Source of the DNA: Varroa destructor
Taxonomy: Eukaryota; Arthropoda; Arachnida; Mesostigmata; Varroidae
Direction: 5' to 3'
NCBI RefSeq assembly: GCF_002443255.2
Contig: NW_019211456.1
Location: 39,969,891-40,033,890 of the forward strand
DNA: 64,000 bases
Shown here: in pieces, positions 10,684 through 23,022 of the stretch
Position numbering within the stretch: the stretch's first letter is position 1
Layout: every line of letters starts with the position of its first letter
Notes under the pieces: generated by a model
Seen by the model: the letters and a program-made list of their open reading frames with translations, nothing else
Databases searched by the model: none
What the model was told of the DNA's origin: nothing
Translations under genes and position numbers: made by a program

Positions 10684-13433
10684 CAAACGCCTGCCGTTCC
10701 TGATATGGCAGATCACTCAGCGATTTTGTGGGCATCGAACTGCTTGGGGTCTATGTACCGGCAAGCGATGGGCTGCTCAGGAGGCGAGAGACTAGCTGTT
10801 TGCTAGTCGGAAGCTACGGCCGGCTTCTACAACGTACTCGACAAGGCTGCTTGTGCTTCAGCAGAAATTTCAATTTTGTTGTATCCTTTCCTCCTTAGTC
10901 ATGTATCGGTCCGGCCGCCGCTCAATGTCACTACCGCGCCTGTCGTAGTCAATCCTCTCACCGAGGTCTCCAGCAGCACTGGCACCCTTCCCTAGAATCT
11001 ACTGCTGATGCACCCAGTAAGCGCCTCGTAGAACTTGCGTTGTCCTGATACTCCCTCGCCCTGCCAACACCACAAGCCACCGCCCCCTGCAGTTCCTTGA
11101 GAAGCCAGCCAGCCAGCTAGCTGAACCGACTAGTTTGCCGTTCGTCGTCGACCCACCGACCCAACCCCATCGAAAGCCCCCAAAGTTATTCTTCCACAAC
11201 GGTGCCGCGCGCGCATCCATCTCATCGTGCCCCTTCTCTTCTCGATCTCTCTATCCTCGTTTTTGCCTTCATTCTCCTGAGGCGTTGTTGTCGTCGTCGT
11301 CGTTATCGTCGTTATCGGGAGACCAGCATGGTCGACGACCAAGCAAGCGTGGGCACCAATACAAACAGGTCCAAAAAGCAGCATATTGATCCCCTGCCGA
11401 ACGACATTCCTGCCGCTGCTACTTCCGTCGTTGCCAAAGCATCTTCGTCGTCATCTTTTTCCGCCACCTCCTCCCCTTCTTCCAGTTCTTCGTCGTTGTC
11501 GTTGCTGTTGTTGTGTGTCGGTGCCATATTCACCATCGTAGAGTATTTTCAATTTTTAAGCACGCACTTCGAGGTGGTGCAGGCTCCGTATACTAGGCAG
11601 ACAGCCCAGCAGTGGTGTCCGCAAAAGGAGAGGAGTACGGACGAATTGTGAATTAGCTTCAAGCATTGGCAAGCTGCAAGTTGCTGGCCTCACCGAGTCA
11701 GTTACGGTGGCAACGGCCGCACGAGGAGTTGAACTGACTTGCCATGGCCTGCTTTGCTCGCAACACCGCTCACTGTTGTTATTTAGCGATGGAGGAGCTA
11801 AAGGCCAAATCCAGTGCTTGCCTACACACTCTCCGCCCTTGCATCGGATACACCCTGGCTACATAAGGGATTTTGTAAAGAGTAGGTGAGTAAGAAACAA
11901 GGTAGGGGAAAAGATCTAAAGAAAGAGCTCTCCCCTTCTCTCTCTTCGGTGCCGTTCGGCTGTTGTATCTTCTATCCATCATTGTCAAGATGGTGGCGGA
12001 CGAAACGGGCCTTCAGTTGAGCCAGCAACAGTAGCGGGCCTGTGAGGACCCATCGACTAAGTTGGTGAGTGCCACAGCACGGTTGCGGCGATGCTTCAAG
12101 ATCTAAAGCATTACCGACCGAGCGACAGCATCACCATTACTGCTTGAGCCTAGTATAGCTTGTCAATGTGGACGCTGTTCTAGCCAACTTAGCCACCGTA
12201 ACACCGCCAATGCCAAGTTGAAATAGCGCGATGCTGTTGTTGCAAACGATGCCCGCAGTATTGTATCGTGCTATAGTAGGAGACTAACGGACCTACTACA
12301 AAGCACGAAGTGGCAATGAGAGCGTTTGAAGAAGTGGCAGGCCAGTCAGGCCGCAGATGCGGGCGAGCCTACTAGGCCCGCCGACCGAGTAAACAGTGTG
12401 AGAGCAGGGGGTTCCTGTGCTCTCAGGAGGCCTTAAAACCTCGCAATATTACCTGGTTGATTTACTCAGCGCGACACAACCATAGAACGAATGCCCGACC
12501 TATCGACCGCACACACTATCTGCCATCCGCTGTAAAAGGTGGTAGCACCTTTGTTATTCTTGGTTGTCGCAATCCTTCCCTTTGCCTCTCTGCTCCCCAG
12601 ATTAGAGCAGGTAAAACAGCCTCCAAACGGTCCCACCGCCTCGTACATCCGCACATACGTACAGACCCGCACACACATAACGATGGTCTAAATGAAAGTT
12701 CAATTACAAATAGCTGAGCAACTCTCCGACGACTAGCTGACTTCCTAGCCAGCAATAATAGGTACTCTAGCAGCACGTACTGCTGACTTTCGTAGCAGCT
12801 GATTCTACGGAATGAATCCGCGTATCTGTGCATTAACTCTTCAACAGGCAGGAGGAAAGAGATACGATAGGTGGATGGCTGAATAAGTTTGGTGGCCAGG
12901 CAATTAGGCTGCAAGGACTAATAGTTGAACTGTGATAATGGTAAGGGTATTTATGTCATTCACAGATACACATACAAGCATAAATCAAACATACATGGCT
13001 TTTGCCACGTGTGCCTAAGTAAGGTGCGCACAAGGAGACGGAACCAAAGACGCCAGTGACGCAGTACTTTTACTGATATAATGATTCATATTATTTGGTG
13101 CAATATGTTTTCTGTTAGAGGACACTAACGCCGATGTATTCTATGTATAACGTATATGCCTTCATATTGATGCTCGTCTCATACTTTTTTGTAGCTTGCG
13201 TCGATGTCTATAGGTAACTCTTGCCGTTGGCCAATTACCAGAAGCTAAACGAGATCTTGATTCCAATGTTATTAAAATCATTTTCGTAGGACTAAGAAAT
13301 TGGGTGAATCGATACCACATTATATTCATAAAATCGAATACTGAGTGATTCTACATTGTTACATCGGAGTGGTTTGGGCCAATGAAATATACTTACCAAA
13401 CATGAGTTGACGCCAACCGCTTGAAACGACGAG
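10684..13433. other. GC-rich block with simple repeats; no supported gene
   Basis: From about 10.9 to 12.7 kb the sequence is GC- and CpG-richer, with GTC/GTT trinucleotide runs near 11285-11318 and overlapping open frames up to 149 codons on both strands, as expected where stops are rare. A 14-codon ATG frame with a good start context (AAGATGG) opens at about 11990, upstream of a GTGAGT at 12066. It could be an upstream ORF in an untranslated exon. Nothing else supports a gene. Confidence 0.5.
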
Positions 13434-13457
13434 TTTTTTTTTGTTTTTTTTTTTTTT
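13434..13457. repeat. T-rich run with one G
   Basis: T9, a single G at 13443, then T14. It encodes nothing recognisable. Confidence 0.95.
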
Positions 13458-16400
13458 ATATTAGTAACAAGCAGGATGCAATCATGTAACAGAAAATAGC
13501 GGAAACGCACGTATGTATGCATCAAACATATCAAGTTGACTGCAATCCAATAACAATACACTATTTTTATAGTATAATGTTGTCATACAATGTCTATTGC
13601 CAGGGGTCCTCCTCGGTCGTTCTTTCTACCCGGAGCATGAGAGCACACTGTCTATGCTACGCTATTATCTTTTTTCGCTGTTCGATTCATTCCAGCTTAT
13701 TCCTTGGTGCGGCGTTGAGCTTCGTCGTGCATCTTATGCTTCACCTGAGCCCCAATTACGCATCTATCCTGGACCCCTTCTCTCTGTCTGATGTTCGGGA
13801 CTTGTGGGGCTTTCACAACTCCGCTTGCATCAGATGCTCTCTCCCCACACTCACCCGGTTTCACTCGTTCGCGACCCTCAGGGCATCCAAGCAGGGCGTC
13901 CAGCAGCGGAATAGCGGCGACAGGACGAGCAGCAACAGAAACGATGGGGATTGTAGAAGGGACTCGTAGATGTGACGGGAAGCGACGATGCAACGACGAT
14001 GAGACACGCATTCTAACAAAAACCCGCATAGTCTACCACTTGCTTACTACCCTTTCCTACGGCGATGCCGCTACAGCCAGCGCCATAGTCACCTACGATA
14101 TACCCTCCAGTGGGTTGCACGCGCCACACTGACGGGCTCATCCATAGCGTCCAGTCACCCCTGTCGCTCAATTGCAGCCCCGGCACGAACTTCCCCTTTG
14201 GAGATATTCTTCTGACCCATCAGTGCACCCTGTCCCCTATATCCCCAACCAGCCTGACCAACTAACCCCAACTTATTTGAACCCGAATCGAATCCCCTTC
14301 TATGCTAGTCCCTTATTTCTTCGACAAGCAGGGGTTTGCCTTCCTCGTTGCATGCCCTCCGTTCGTTTTGCCTGGTCGTCCAACGCCTCGGCGACCATAC
14401 TCTATTACCGGTACTCGCGATGCCCGCTGCCACCTGCCTGCCGCGGCTCTGATCCGTCGCTCCCGTCGCTTGCGGCCTTTCGTTCGTCGAGCAGCAGCAA
14501 AAGCATCCGTTTGAACCCTTTGCCTGTCTCTCGATCCTGCCGGCCGGTCCATGCGCGTGTCCGTGTGTGTCAATGTGTGTAGAGCGGGCAAAGGGCGACC
14601 GAGCTCTCTAGGGGTAACTCCGCTGCTAGGTTAGGGGAAGGCTGCTCAGCAGACCCCCGAAGTAGGCCGATGGACAAACTGGCCTGTTCTATGCATGCAT
14701 AAGGGCTTTTTTGCATATTACCTACCACGGCTACTAAAGTGCCGCTGTCGTAGGTGAAAATTCAGCTGCTGTTCGGGACTCAAGGCAGGAAAGCGGCTGA
14801 GAGTAGTAAACTACTCAGACGTCTATGCCCATTTAACATATAGATCACGGAAAAAGAAAGAGACCAAACCAGCAACCGTACGGTTCGCATATACTTATTC
14901 GCCTATAATTATAATATTTATTGGAACTGTAATCTCAGCAACGGATTAATAAAGTATTCAACAAATTTTATGTATGTGTATAGGTGCGTGACAAGGTGTG
15001 TAAACTGTATCCGATATGAACGCTGGTACAGAACTGTGATGTATAGGGTAAAAGATTTGGCAAACCGAGCGTCCTCATTTGATGTTTTCCGAAGTAGCAG
15101 GAGAACAAAAATGCTATAGACACGTAAATAGGAAAAAGTGAGGTGGTCTTTGTTTCTCCCCGCATGTATGCGTTTTACTTCGCTGAACGTTAAGCAAACG
15201 TTTTGCAGAAAATTTAAACTTCATCAATTTAAACGGTCATTACGTTTGAAAACATCATTCGTAATAATCATGATCTTTATAACGACAGAGTTCGACTAAA
15301 GTAAGGAGCTTCGCTTCGAATGGCGAGCTGAAGCTAACTCAGCTTATCTTTGAGGCTACCAATTGTTTACAGTGGAACCGTCTCAGAGCGTCTTCTCTGT
15401 GATGATGGTCATCTGCATTAATTGAATGGCAAATGCATTCAAAACCATTTCCATTAGGGCAAACTTCCTCAACAACTATCCACTAGAGGAGACACCAGAT
15501 CCGAGAAGATGGCGACATTTTCATCTATTCTTTAGACGAGCACATCAGTTTACTCTGACTGCAGACGTTTGTTGCGCATGTCTTTTGAACTTGGTAGCTC
15601 AATTTTTTGGGCAGCGAAGATTTCGCCGTTCAACTGCCCACTGGATTGTCCCAAAAGAGCGGAAGTGACCGTCACGGCTTCCGGCTGCTCCGGGTCTCCG
15701 GGACGTCATGGTTGGACAAACATTTAGCACAAGTGCTCGGTTTCATGATTCTTCGCCGCGTCTCACAATGCGTTTAGATTTAATAACTGGTGACCGGTTA
15801 ACAGAACTAAGACATCTCCTAGACAAGTAAGAGAAACAACGTATAGATTCAGACCGACATGGCGCGCATTTGGTGCACTGTTGTTTATTACATTCGTGTG
15901 TTGTTATAGGCTACGTTTGGATTCAGGCGGATGGTCACTCAGCGCACAAAAACGTGATGAATTAATTCTCAAAAACTTTTACTAATAATAGTTATAAATA
16001 AACAGAAGGCTACGCCCATCTCCGTGTTAGAATTAAATAAGGACCGCAAACTGTATATAGAAGGGAAATCGCTATGTGATATGTTGAAAAACTACGGTAT
16101 TCACTCTGCTAATAGACGCTAGAAATGCAAAAAATTTGAACGACTTCTCGGTAAGCTCGGTCATAGGTTAACTTGCGCTTAACTAAAACGGTCGGTATAA
16201 TCATTGCTGGCGTTCCTCCATACCATCACGTATTACCTTCTCTGGTAAACCTTTCACCCTGACCATTGACTGTTGAAAGTAATGCTGCCTAAAAATTTCC
16301 TCGCTCCACTCTACTTATAGTGATCTATACTAACAGGCCATTTTGCATACATCCTATCGACACACCGATAGGGGCATGGTGCGATATTGGTTCGAGAGTT

Positions 16401-17218
16401 TGTTAACTCAGGTCTGCCGTAGTCCAACCGACCGAACGCAACGCGTGCGCTCCCTCTTATACCCTGTTGGCTCCTGCACACGACTGGGACGCATGAGGAA
16501 AATGGTTGTGGCCGACCATTTTAAGACGGCTAGTCGGCGATCGTAAAATTTCACAATATCCCTTCGTTGCCGTTTGGGGGCCAGATAGGCTAGGGAAACC
16601 AAATAGGGAAGGTAATGGGGGCTACAAGCTTCTAGCAAGACCTACCTTTTTCATAGGGTGGTAGCCAGATTTAGCGCAATTTAGCCCCCTTGTAACACTA
16701 CTGCTGCTGCTTATGCTGCTAGTGTTCGTGACTGACTCTGCTGGTCCGTTTAGTCGTTCGTAAAAGCCAGGACGAGGTGATTCCTGCTGCCGCTGGTGCT
16801 GCGGCTTCAACACAGTAACAGTAACTCTATAGAGTATCCAACTAGCTAACGGAGACCAGCCACCAAGCGCGCCTGGCCCATGACTCCTTCAATGCTTTCC
16901 AATGCCAGTAACCCTCAAGAGCAGTTCCCGCAAACTATAATAACTACCCCTTCTATCCCACGATCCTTTCCGTCTACCTCTGGCACACTTGCGCCTCTTA
17001 CGGATTATACTATAGAGAGCGAGAAAGAGAACACTCACCTTATACGCTGTTCGGATTCGTCGGTTGCTCCGACAGCTCGGGCTGGCAGCGTCGTTGTAGA
17101 AGCCTCCGTAGTCGAAATAGTCCAAATAGTGCCGCCGCTCGTCCGTAGATGTTGCTGCTTCTGTTGTTGCTGTCGTGGCATTGAGTGAGCATGGGTAGTG
17201 GTGTTCGTGGCGGTGCAG
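13458..17218. other. Mixed DNA; no supported gene
   Basis: An ATG frame of 150 codons at 13517-13969 and overlapping frames at 14.1-14.6 kb lie in a GC-rich block and have no splice support. At 15163-15165 a minus-strand ATG opens a 65-codon frame with a signal-like start (residues 9-25). At 15709 a 40-codon + frame ends in AAG-TAA, which also looks like a donor. At 16880 a Ser/Thr/Pro-rich frame of 102 codons runs into a TGC/TGT-rich repeat. None is convincing. Confidence 0.45.
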
Positions 17219-17321
17219 GGGCAGCGGCTGAAGGTGGCTGAGGAACGAACGAAGGCCTGGGAAAACTACGGAAGGGACTACTGGCAGAGCGGGCGCGCAA
17301 TCGGGCTGGTCTGTCGAACGA
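17219..17321 (+). CDS. Candidate internal exon, 103 bp
   Basis: It follows a CAG after GT-rich sequence and ends at CGAACGA before GTGAGT. The open frame reads GQRLKVAEERTKAWENYGRD and continues YWQSGRAIGLVCRT. Third codon positions are mostly G or C, unlike first and second positions, which is what coding DNA would show in a GC-rich gene. The frame is open for 12 more codons upstream (AWVVVFVAVQ) back to a TGA. The weak point is the acceptor, whose pyrimidine tract lies about 35 bases upstream. No family recognised. Confidence 0.25.
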
Positions 17322-17440
17322 GTGAGTGAGCAAGGGATGGAATGGACGGGATGGAACGGCGGAAAGAACGACGGGAAGAGGCCTGTAAGCGACGACTTAG
17401 CCTACAAAGGTTGCTTGCTTATTTGGTTGGTTGAGCGACA

Positions 17441-17464
17441 GGCTGGCTGGCTGGCTGGCTGGCT
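17441..17464. repeat. (GGCT)6 tetranucleotide repeat
   Basis: Six GGCT units, then AGCTAGCCAGCTAG, which is partly self-complementary to the repeat. Related GGCT/AGCC and CCTG runs recur near 11100 and 35.9-36.1 kb. Confidence 0.95.
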
Positions 17465-17478
17465 AGCTAGCCAGCTAG

Positions 17479-18773
17479 GAGACGGCGATAGTGTAGCTGC
17501 TGCACATACTACGACAGCAGTGGCTGCAGTTGCTATGACGCTACTGCTGATGGTGGTGCGGCGAGCTTCGTCATTTTCGCTTTTCGTAAAATGACCCCTT
17601 TCGTCGCTCGTAAGCTATCGTTTCTACTAACAGCTATTCTAGCCCGTATTCCACTCGTTTTCCTTCCCTCTGGCGCCCATCACTCCTCGTCCCCCTATTC
17701 CGACGAAGACGCTTCTTTCACCGGCCAACAGACCCCAACGCGGCGCCAGTGGTGGTTGCCTCTCCACACGGGACCCAAAGCAGACCCATATACACACCAA
17801 CACCCTTAAAAATTCCCCCAACACCCGCGTCCCGCTCGACCGATGCCGGCATCTCCGACATCCTCCCCCCGCCCTTTTGTCCTTATGATAGTAGCCAAAT
17901 GTTGGCCATTGGTTGGTCCAGTGACGCCTACTTGGCATCGTCGTCCGCCTACTAACACTACTACTGCGACGATTACAATCGCCGCCGCTATGTACTCCGT
18001 GTATGTACTCGTGTGCAGTAGCGACACGAAGAAAGAGAGGAGATCGGGATGATATGAGGCGACGACGATGTTATAGCTGATCCGCCCCCAACAAAACTCT
18101 TTCGTTTATTCATTCCTTTGTGAGTTCATCTATAAATGCATGGATACGATACTAGGTCGTGATGATGTCATAGCGTTACCGATATAGCGAATTCAAGCAG
18201 CGATGAATACCAAATCGACTGCCATCATCGATCAGGGGTTGAACCAGGTACATTTAATTAAGTATCGCTACTAAATGAACGTGCACAGGCACACTGTTTA
18301 TAGCGATAATTAACGTAAGATCAGATTCAGTGCGGGCTCAGAGTTAGAATGAACTTGTCAAGATTAGCTCTAAGAATGCATGTCGAAATAGGGCAAGAGG
18401 CTGTGTAGCAAACATGTATTTTCTTTTGAGATTTGATGCTGTGAGAAAATATGCACAGTGGGACATCTAAGCTGGAACGTACCGTATGTCATTTTGGCAT
18501 GCGTTCGTTTTTAGTTCTCGGTGAATGAACAAGACCATACAATGAACCTATAAAACCTATGCAACATTTGAAGGTGTGAAAGAGTCGGACGATCGAAATT
18601 TAATCAAGAACAGATAGATGAAAAAAGCTTGTTTTTAAATGAATGATTCCAGCATTTTGATACAGGAACTCAACTGATATGTGTATCAATCGTCTGTAGG
18701 ATCGCCCAGACGCGTTCCAGCTTCGAGAATCTTCCTTCCCCTTTAGAACTTTTCTCTCTCACTTGTTGTCCAG
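17479..18773. other. No supported gene
   Basis: A GC-rich half (to about 18050) has four overlapping open frames on both strands. The AT-richer remainder has frequent stops. No splice pairs or repeats longer than simple runs were seen. Confidence 0.5.
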
Positions 18774-18834
18774 TAAGAAGCTTACCACGAATTTGAAGAT
18801 GGAGTTCTTGAGAACCGATAATTATAAGCTTCAG
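18774..18834 (+). CDS. Candidate 61-bp exon with strong splice signals
   Basis: The acceptor is preceded by a long pyrimidine tract (about 18730-18773, CCTTCCCC through TTTTCTCTCTCACTTG to CAG). The donor is CAG before GTACGA. Only one frame is open: one base, then KKLTTNLKMEFLRTDNYKLQ, ending in phase 0. The frame stays open past this donor to an alternative CAG before GTGACA at 18902, adding VRKCPPVISLVESVIQQTQT and two or three residues. No homologue recognised. The splice sites are among the best in the window, but neighbouring exons were not identified. Confidence 0.3.
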
Positions 18835-19477
18835 GTACGAAAATGTCCGCCAGTGATTTCTCTAGTAGAATCTGTCATCCAGCAGACCCAGACTACGAAC
18901 AGGTGACATTGTAAAAATGTTGATATGAACGCCCCAGTATGTATATTACTGCAACGCTATGTAACAAAACTCAACTTTTTGCTTATGAATTATATTGTTT
19001 TTGTGGAAAGGCCTTTATGTATCTAAACAGAACGTTCTGTTTTGGTTCCACATTGTCATTGCCCCCATAAAACATATTCAGTTCACCCCATATCCTTCCC
19101 CGTGCGATATAAAGCTATCAGGCTTTGTATTGTGTCTACATAGATACCACGATATTAGCGTTAAAAGGCTCTTTAAAAATCGACGTAAAATCACACAGTC
19201 CTAGAGTTTGAACATGGGACTAAGTGAAATCGTTGAACAAGGCCCTCTTTCAGAGAAACCTAGGATTGTTTACAACCAAATTAAAATAAAGTTCATGCAT
19301 ATACTAGCTGTTTAGTACTAAACAGTAATTTCCCAATGTTTTATATATCACCTCTAACTTTCTAATTACTACGTTCTTTAGCTCTTGTTATTCTGTAATA
19401 CAATGGATCATTTGTGCATATTATGGGGCTACTTATAAACTCGTGTTCTTGAACTCGCACAAGAACAAGTGACTTAC

Positions 19478-19694
19478 CAGCGCCACTTTTGTGCAAACAG
19501 TTCGGGTATAGCTTTTCGTCTATAAGAAGAGGGTAATATATAACGCGAATAATTTTGCAAACAAAGAAGGAAGTACATAGTATTGTCCTACAGAAATTAG
19601 TCTTACAAAGGTCTGGAATGCAAGCTAAATTAGGTACCACATCTCCACACAAACTATGCTTATTCAGCACGTATATGCTATACGGTAACTTGTT
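19478..19694 (-). CDS. Candidate exon, regularly spaced cysteines
   Basis: This minus-strand frame is open for 72 codons and ends at GGCGCTG before a consensus GTAAGT donor (phase 1). It has no ATG, so it would be an internal exon, and its acceptor is not clear. The middle holds cysteines at nearly constant distance: CIPDLCKTNFCRTILC, then TSFFVC, that is C-x4-C-x4-C-x4-C-x5-C. Another Cys precedes at -9 and one follows near the end. The spacing suggests a cysteine-rich secreted domain but matches no family I know. It could be chance. Confidence 0.2.
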
Positions 19695-19717
19695 CTACTA
19701 GATAATATATGAACATG

Positions 19718-19740
19718 TATATATATATATATATATATAT
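19718..19740. repeat. (TA)n microsatellite, 23 bp
   Basis: An alternating TA run directly after GAACATG. Confidence 0.95.
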
Positions 19741-19864
19741 GCACGCTCAGCCACTTGCTAGCCCCGACTTCTTTCACATGATCCATTGTACCGTTAAGTG
19801 AAAAATATTTCTACGTTTCTTTAGTTTTGTCCGCTCTTGTCAATTTTTCGATCATCGATGTTTA

Positions 19865-20365
19865 ATGTTGATGTTACAGTTGGCTCCCGTCTATATATCT
19901 TTTTGGTGTCGCCTCTCACAACGGCCTGCGGACATCGGATTTCTTCAACGCTGGCTAGGTGCTAGCGTCCCTGTCTCGCACCGACCACTTCCCTGCAGTT
20001 TCGTCACTTCCTCTTTAGCGTCCCTCCCCTTCATTTTCCCGCTTTTGAGCCTTTTAGGGGCAGATGTCTCCGATTTTGAATCAATCAGCCGATCCACTGC
20101 TTCCACGACTACCGCCACTCCTTTGGCCCCTTTTTCTACTTTTCTGCCTTCGTCGAAAGAGGCATGCGTTGCCTTACATGGCATAGCCTCACCAGACTTC
20201 ATCCATCCGTTCAATTCCTCTGCTGCTGTCGCCGCCGATCTTCTCGAACCTCTTCGTTGGTTATGCACCACGCGGACGCGCGCGGTGCCTACGACGGCTT
20301 GGCTGAAGCGCACAGGCGGTTGGTCGGTCGGTCGACCGGACGGATGCAGCACACTGACACGATGA
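19865..20365 (+). CDS. Longest ATG-started frame, 166 aa, probably chance
   Basis: An ATG frame of 166 codons in a GC-rich block. A moderately hydrophobic start (MLMLQLAPVYISFWC) is followed by Ser/Thr/Ala-rich sequence. A minus-strand frame of 135 codons covers the same DNA, so stops are simply rare here. The start context is poor (T at -3). A TGATGTTACAG before 19881 could act as an acceptor. I list it because it is the longest ATG frame. I do not think length alone supports it. Confidence 0.12.
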   Translation: MLMLQLAPVYISFWCRLSQRPADIGFLQRWLGASVPVSHRPLPCSFVTSSLASLPFIFPLLSLLGADVSDFESISRSTASTTTATPLAPFSTFLPSSKEACVALHGIASPDFIHPFNSSAAVAADLLEPLRWLCTTRTRAVPTTAWLKRTGGWSVGRPDGCSTLTR

Positions 20366-20472
20366 TGTTGGTCATGATGACGGCGTTGTTGTTGTTGTTG
20401 ATGATTGTGCGGATGCGGCCCCTGCTCTCCTACGAGTCCTGCGAGTCATGTAGCTTCTGTGCTGCTCTTCCT
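20344..20472 (+). CDS. Candidate first exon, signal peptide then Cys-rich start
   Basis: Two in-frame ATGs (20344 and 20362) precede a hydrophobic core, MMLVMMTALLLLLMIV. The later ATG has A at -3 and is the better start. After the core the peptide reads RMRPLLSYESCESCSFCAAL and ends with P at CCT before a consensus GTAAGT (phase 0). A signal peptide plus the start of a Cys-containing region, cut by a donor, is the layout of many first coding exons of secreted proteins. Part of the Leu run comes from a GTT repeat, so the hydrophobicity may be a by-product of a microsatellite. Confidence 0.27.
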
Positions 20473-22552
20473 GTAAGTTACAGCTATGCTTATCCTAAGT
20501 AGAGGCTGTTTGGATTCTTGTGGGTGCTTGGCCGCCGGCAGCGGTAAGAGCCTACTGCTGCTACTAGCCAACAACAGTGAACGCTGGCGAACGACGCCAC
20601 GCTAGGGATAGCTAGCAAAAGCAGCTTAGAGCAGTGACTCATCGAAATCTCTAAACAACAACAACTAACTACCCTTATACTGGAGGCCTATACGACGAGC
20701 AGCAGCGCGTTGTCTGCCACCTACCCGTCCGCCCCTACACCTTTCCCCCTCGGCGTCGCAGTGTGGACTAGCGCAACCCTTACTGCTTCTGCTGCTCTGG
20801 ATGCTCATCCAGTTTAGGCCTATACCCCATCGCAAAACTCGCGTCGCTCGACTACCCTGAACGACCCCCTCCACAGCTTTCTACTCTATTGGTAGCCTCC
20901 AGCATCTACTGCGCATACCGCGCGCTCTTCTCGCTCGCTTGCCCGCTGCTGTGTCGACGCCAGTTGCACTCCCAATACAGTCCTATTACTATTCCTTCTA
21001 TGCTGGCCCTGTGCTGCGGCTGCTGTTGCTGTTATCCTTCAAGACAGCATCAAGAACAGCATAGTCTATGCTATCCCTCCGTTTGGATCGCCCTCGTCCC
21101 CCTTTCGATGCCTACTTTCACTTTCACGCCGTCCGTCCTCCACTGCTTACACAGACCCTACGATAGCCACACAGCGACTTGCCTATCGTCCGACGGCGAC
21201 CTAACCTTCTAGCGAATCAGTATTTCTTCTCTGCTCCTGGACCCATGGCGACATCGATACAGAGGGAAACAGACAGCCAAAGAAAGCTCGCAATGGCGGC
21301 GCCGTCCTACGGAACGCCGCTTGTAGCTCGTAGAAGCCACCGCTGCTGCTGCTGCAGCTGACCGAATAGCTCGCGCGGTCCGCAGCGGCCAGTATGCGGG
21401 TACAAGAATGGGTAAGGCACTTCGGCCAATTGTCCGCCATAGTAGTCGTGGTGATAGTCATAGTTGTGTTAGTGGTCTGTCGCTTTTAGCTGTTTCTTTC
21501 TTACCGCCTTTCCTCTCGCGCACCTCCCATCACTCTTTCGTACGCTACATCGCTAGCATCAGCATCACCAGCAGCAGGAGGGTCAGTGACAGCATCAGCA
21601 ATATCGCCAATAGCAGTGACGGCGGCGGCGGTGGCGGCAGCAGCAGCAGCAGCAGCAAATGCAACTCAGAAGGCTTGCAAAATTCGAAACCCTTCCCGGC
21701 GCGTGTCCCTTGGCTCCTCGATGCTCGTCGGCGGCGGAAACGCTTTTAGTAGGGAAGATCTTTCGAGCACTCCATGAGACAGCCAGCGACCCAGCGACGA
21801 ATCGTCCTACTCGGACGATAGACATGAGCGGAGCAAGCATGAAGCGCGCCATCGCTGCTCCTTCACCAACTGACGATCCTGCATCATGCGACGAATTTTA
21901 ACTTCCCAAAAAGAGTAGTGCACGAACAGTGAGCAGCTTGGTAGAGACTTTCAAGAGACTGACTAGGCAAGCGAGATGTTAGCTGGCAGCGCAAAGAGCC
22001 CTAGCTTCCCTGTTCGCCCTGAAAGTCCCCCGTCACCCGCCTCTACCCCATTCTCTGCCCCCGCTCAACTCGCGCTGCCTGGCGAAAATGAGACAGATTC
22101 AGCGAACGAACGAACGAATCAACGAACGGAGGCTGTGTCGTCGCTGTCGCAGTGCTGTGTCCGCGCTTGACGCAGGCTTCGCTACTGCCCAACAGAAAGG
22201 ATACTGCAGCGACGGCAAAAGACTAGGCGCAAGCCGCTGGCCCTGTTGAACAGTGGATGGTGAGTGCCATAGTAGCATTGAAACAGTGCTCCCAGAGGCT
22301 CAAAACACGGCCAGTACAGGATGGCTTATCTACAATGCAATTTATTGACGCCACGACGGCAATGACATCTACGAGTCCACCGGAATGGGGATAGGCACTG
22401 TTCAGCTAAAGGGCGACAACGGGAAAGCCGGCAACGGCAGTGACGTTGAGTGTCCCTAGAAAAAAAAGTCAGATACTCCAGGAAAGTTCTCCTTACGAGG
22501 ATGCTAACAGGAGGACTCTCAGGTCGAATATTTGCATCTTTGTCTGTATTGT
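20473..22552. other. GC-rich, repeat-laden; no supported gene
   Basis: GC-rich sequence with many short GCT/GCA/GGC runs and overlapping open frames up to about 113 codons on both strands. A GTGAGT at 22260 follows a frame open for about 30 codons without an ATG. I see no complete gene model. Confidence 0.5.
21620..21658. repeat. (GGC)n(CAG)n trinucleotide run
   Basis: About six GGC-type units, then six CAG units. The + frames would read poly-Gly then poly-Ser, or poly-Ala. No supported gene uses it. Confidence 0.9.
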
Positions 22553-23008
22553 ATGATAGGCCTAGAACTCTATGATTTCATCATAATCAAAATATTACTA
22601 ATATTGCTCACGCAGGGAAAGTACCCGAGAAGAACAGGTTTTGGGGATAAAAAAAACCTAGGCTGCGCCGAGGTAATTCCAGTAGGCAAGCATTCGTTGG
22701 GAGGCGCATATTTTATGATAATAGCCAAACACTGGACAGGGGTCAGTGGGCCGTCGGAGAGAGACAAGAAGGCTCTGAGAGAGCAGAGGTGGACCCAGAC
22801 GAGGGTTGGATTCGGGTCATGCGTGGGCGGAGGGTTACTACTGTTAGAACTAGGATTTAATTATGGGCGCCTACATTGTTTAATCTATATCGAAGAATTT
22901 AATTTGGTTTCCAGTTCGTGCAGGCAATTTCATGCATTCTGGTTGGTAATCGACATGTTCCTCTGGTGTAACAGAAACAAAGTAAATAAAATAAAACCAA
23001 GTAAATAA
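22553..23008 (+). CDS. 151-codon ATG frame, probably chance
   Basis: It starts MIGLELYDFIIIKILLILLT, a plausible signal or anchor segment, and continues with mixed sequence including RDKKALREQRWTQTRVGFG. It ends in a short tandem repeat (see 22978-23022). The -3 base is T and I see no splice support. A frame of this length is expected a few times in six frames of 64 kb, so confidence is low. Confidence 0.13.
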   Translation: MIGLELYDFIIIKILLILLTQGKYPRRTGFGDKKNLGCAEVIPVGKHSLGGAYFMIIAKHWTGVSGPSERDKKALREQRWTQTRVGFGSCVGGGLLLLELGFNYGRLHCLIYIEEFNLVSSSCRQFHAFWLVIDMFLWCNRNKVNKIKPSK

Positions 23009-23022
23009 AATAGGATAAACCA
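22978..23022. repeat. Tandem duplication, AAGTAAATAAAATA units
   Basis: Two adjacent copies of a roughly 20-bp A-rich unit (CAAAGTAAATAAAATAAAAC, then CAAGTAAATAAAATAGGATA plus AAC). Confidence 0.8.
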
